DNA of 64,000 nt from Ecdyonurus torrentis (lineage: Eukaryota; Arthropoda; Insecta; Ephemeroptera; Heptageniidae), in NCBI GenBank assembly GCA_949318235.1, contig OX439131.1, positions 40,889,492 through 40,953,491 on the forward strand. The letters run 5' to 3'. A program made the translations under genes and the position numbers. The notes under the pieces were generated by a model. It had not been told where the DNA came from. It saw only the letters and a program-made list of their open reading frames with translations, and made no database searches. This document shows, in pieces, positions 61,618-64,000 of the stretch. Each line of letters starts with the position of its first letter. The stretch's first letter is position 1.

Positions 61618-62419
61618 ATGAAGGTAAGAGATACCTCAAATATAATAGTAATTCTTTTATTACAACAAAAACAGTGATTTATCAATTAAACTCATACTTT
61701 TTAAGTAAAGATTTCAATACAACTCATTTAAACCAAAGAAATTTTAGAATCTGTAATTCAAGAATGCATTAAACTTGCGAAGAATTTATATGTAATGTAA
61801 CACGTAAACGATACTTTATATACATCAGGGCGTGTAAAAGATGAAATTAACTTGAAATGGGCAATTAATTCAAGCAAATCATGCAATAATGCAGCTCAAG
61901 TTTCTACAATTTGTCTCACTTTTAAAAACAAACTTTTACAATGGATTAATTTTTAAAAATTAACATTTAAAATTTTGATTCCATTAATCTGTTTGAACTA
62001 CAAGTGTTAATAATATTTCAGTGTAATTGTATCTAAAACTCATTGTCTTGCCGTGCAAAGTTTAAAACTAATTAATTTTATTTGTTTAGTTCCTTATTGT
62101 TTTCGCCGCCGTGGCTGCTTGCGCCAGCGCTGGACTTATCGCTTCTCCCTATGGCTCTGCCATTGTTCGCGCCCCAGCTTTTGACAGCGCAGTCATCAAG
62201 TCTGACCGTCTCGGAGGTAACTTCGCTTACAGCACTGCTGAGAACCACGCTTACGCCGCCGTAAGCCCCGTGGTGCAGCATGTTGCTACCCCCGTTGCCG
62301 TCAGCTACTCCGCTCCTGCCATTGCCGCCGCTCCAGTTGCTTACTCCGGACTTTACGGACACGCTTATGGATATGGATACAACGGTCTCTATGGAGGAGC
62401 CGCAGTCTATGCTGCTTAA
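61618..62419 (+). CDS. Ala/Tyr/Gly-rich secreted cuticle-type protein, copy 2
   Basis: Coding exons 61618-61623 (ATG AAG) and 62090-62419, phase-0 intron, 111 aa. The protein is identical to copy 1 at every residue. Across the 330 bp of exon 2 there are nine base differences, all at synonymous third positions. The intron is longer (466 bp against 274 bp) and shows no evident similarity except for about 25 bp before the acceptor. The sequence after the stop diverges at once. The signal peptide, composition and inferred structural role are as for copy 1. The candidate polyadenylation signal AATAAA is at 62494-62499. Both copies are probably expressed, since both keep TATA, splice signals and open frame. 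Confidence 0.88.
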
Positions 62420-64000
62420 GCAATTTTAGGAACTTCAAACACTTTCGGCCCAGTTTGCACCAGAACATCTTGCGTGCTTTTAAATGTTAGCTAAATAAAT
62501 TATTTTAAAATAAACCCTATAATTTTTTATTACACATGCACATCCTATTACCATTTATCTATAACTAGAAGTAAGGTTCCAGAACCATTGAACAACATAA
62601 TAATAAAAAGTAAATAAAAAATTAATAAAAAATGAATTTCATAACCATTAATATTTTTGCATATACTTTTGGAATCAAATAAAGTTCATGCAGAATATAT
62701 GATTAAAATAAATAAATATTTCTATTTTTAGGGCAATATACAATAAAAAAAAAAGAAAAATAGAAGAATAGCATACATATAGCAGAAATGGTGCAGCAAA
62801 TAGGAGTAAAAAGATAATATTTAAAAAAATTGCATTTTTATAATTAAATTTTGAGGTTTTTATGTATCATTATTTTACCTTCTAAAAAAGCAATGAAAAA
62901 GTTCCAGATATTAGCATTTTTTTTCTTTCAATATTGATAGGCGCTATAGGTATTATCTTCGCACTATATTTATTATTTACATATTATAAATAATTATTAC
63001 GATATACAAACATGTAATTACTAAGTTACGTTTTTTCAAGGTTAAAAATTCTAAGAGAGACAATTACAGCATTAGGTAACTCTGCGCAATTAACATATTT
63101 TTTATTGACAAACTATTTTTATGTTCATAATTAAATTACATAAAAATAGACTAGGAATGAGAGGAACAGAAATAAAATAACTAAAATTGACATTGATGGA
63201 AGCAATAATTTAGGCATTGTTTTATGTTATTCAAATTGAAACTAATGTATTGTATCAATGTAGCCTGTGGAAAATATGAAATTGTAAAAAAAATCCAATG
63301 AAGTCAATAAGGTAAAGGTAATGCCCTCATGAATATTCAAATGCAACATTCTTATCGAGTTATTGAATCACGTACAGGTTTAAATAATAAATTTCTGTAG
63401 CACAGCCAACTTTTTTTTTACCGATAAAAAAATTAAATAATATTAAATATTTGTAGTAAATAAATAAGTAGATAAATAGTAAGTAAATAAATAAATAAAT
63501 AAAATATAAGATAATCTATATCAACTTTAGTGTAAGAACAAATAATAATATAAACATAAAATGAATATAGTACCATTATGTGTAAACATTTTGTTATACA
63601 GATAACATTAAAATTTTATTAATGAAGTTGTTGATAAAGAAGAGAAAACTATTTGAATTTTAATGGTTATGATAGCTGTGTAATCTCGGATTGATAAGTA
63701 GTTTTTGAACTGGCTGATTTGTCTTAATTCCTATTTCAATGACATTGAATTCAGCGACTCTGGCTACGTTTTCTCAAACTATTTCATCCTGAGAAGTGTA
63801 GCTGGCTGTTGTTAGATGGCATGAATAATACTTTCATTTTTATTTAATATTATTTATTTTACCTTGTATAATATAATCTCTCTTGTATTTTTTAATTCAG
63901 AATAATTATACTTTTAAACAGAAAGTATCAACTCATTTATTTAGTTATACATTGTAATACTTTATTGAGCTATGCTTTGTGATTATTCTATAGGTAAAAA
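62420..64000. other. AT-rich DNA to window end, no gene seen
   Basis: After the copy 2 polyadenylation signal there is about 1.5 kb of AT-rich DNA with a short AAAT run at about 63483-63501. No open frame or repeat family from elsewhere in the window was recognised. Confidence 0.55.

Overview
The window is AT-rich arthropod nuclear DNA, most likely from an insect. The evidence is spliced genes with GT-AG introns, a cluster of secreted cuticle-type proteins whose first coding exon encodes only Met-Lys, many CT/GA, TA and poly(A/T) tracts, and a dense population of small non-autonomous DNA transposons. A hemimetabolous insect (for example a hemipteran) is plausible, but the species cannot be fixed from the sequence alone. 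All six recognisable host genes lie on the + strand.

Positions 1 to about 21.9 kb hold no gene that I can support. This part is AT-rich with long CT or TA microsatellites and several short GC-rich islands (about 5.5, 9.1, 12.4, 15.1, 16.4, 17.7 and 19.6 kb). It is nearly free of recognisable transposons; the exceptions are one small inverted-repeat element (7.35 kb), a perfect 50-bp hairpin (18.3 kb) and a possible retrotransposon tail (2.3 kb). From 21.9 to 24 kb come two repeats and a 983-bp hAT-like element.

The middle holds three housekeeping genes. The first is the geranylgeranyltransferase I beta subunit (24300-28497, 9 exons, 354 aa). The second is the UFM1 E3 ligase UFL1 (35803-44095, 13 exons, 804 aa). 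The third is the electron transfer flavoprotein alpha subunit (44635-47622, 6 exons, 334 aa). I assembled every exon by hand, and all three stay in frame from start to stop. They serve unrelated roles (protein prenylation, ufmylation, mitochondrial fatty-acid and amino-acid oxidation), so their proximity is probably incidental. Between the first two lies a 5'-truncated non-LTR retrotransposon with a long open reverse-transcriptase frame. A second truncated non-LTR copy sits antisense in the last UFL1 intron. Most of the longer introns, and the 28.5-35.8 kb spacer, carry inverted-repeat (MITE or foldback) insertions. Several of these occur as two to four copies within the window.

Positions 49.4-62.4 kb hold four secreted-protein genes with the same architecture: a 6-nt first coding exon (ATG AAG), a phase-0 intron, then the hydrophobic remainder of the signal peptide. 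They encode a Thr/Ser/His-rich mucin-like protein, two copies of the same 111-aa Ala/Tyr/Gly-rich cuticle-type protein, and between these copies an unfamiliar multi-domain secreted protein of 252 aa. The twin cuticle genes differ at only nine positions in exon 2, all synonymous, while their introns and 3' flanks are not evidently alike.

The observations I rate most worth a second look are the twin genes, the multi-domain secreted protein between them, the two perfect hairpins of 50 and 54 bp, and the accumulation of different foldback elements in UFL1 introns. No tRNA, rRNA, CRISPR array or prokaryotic feature was found.
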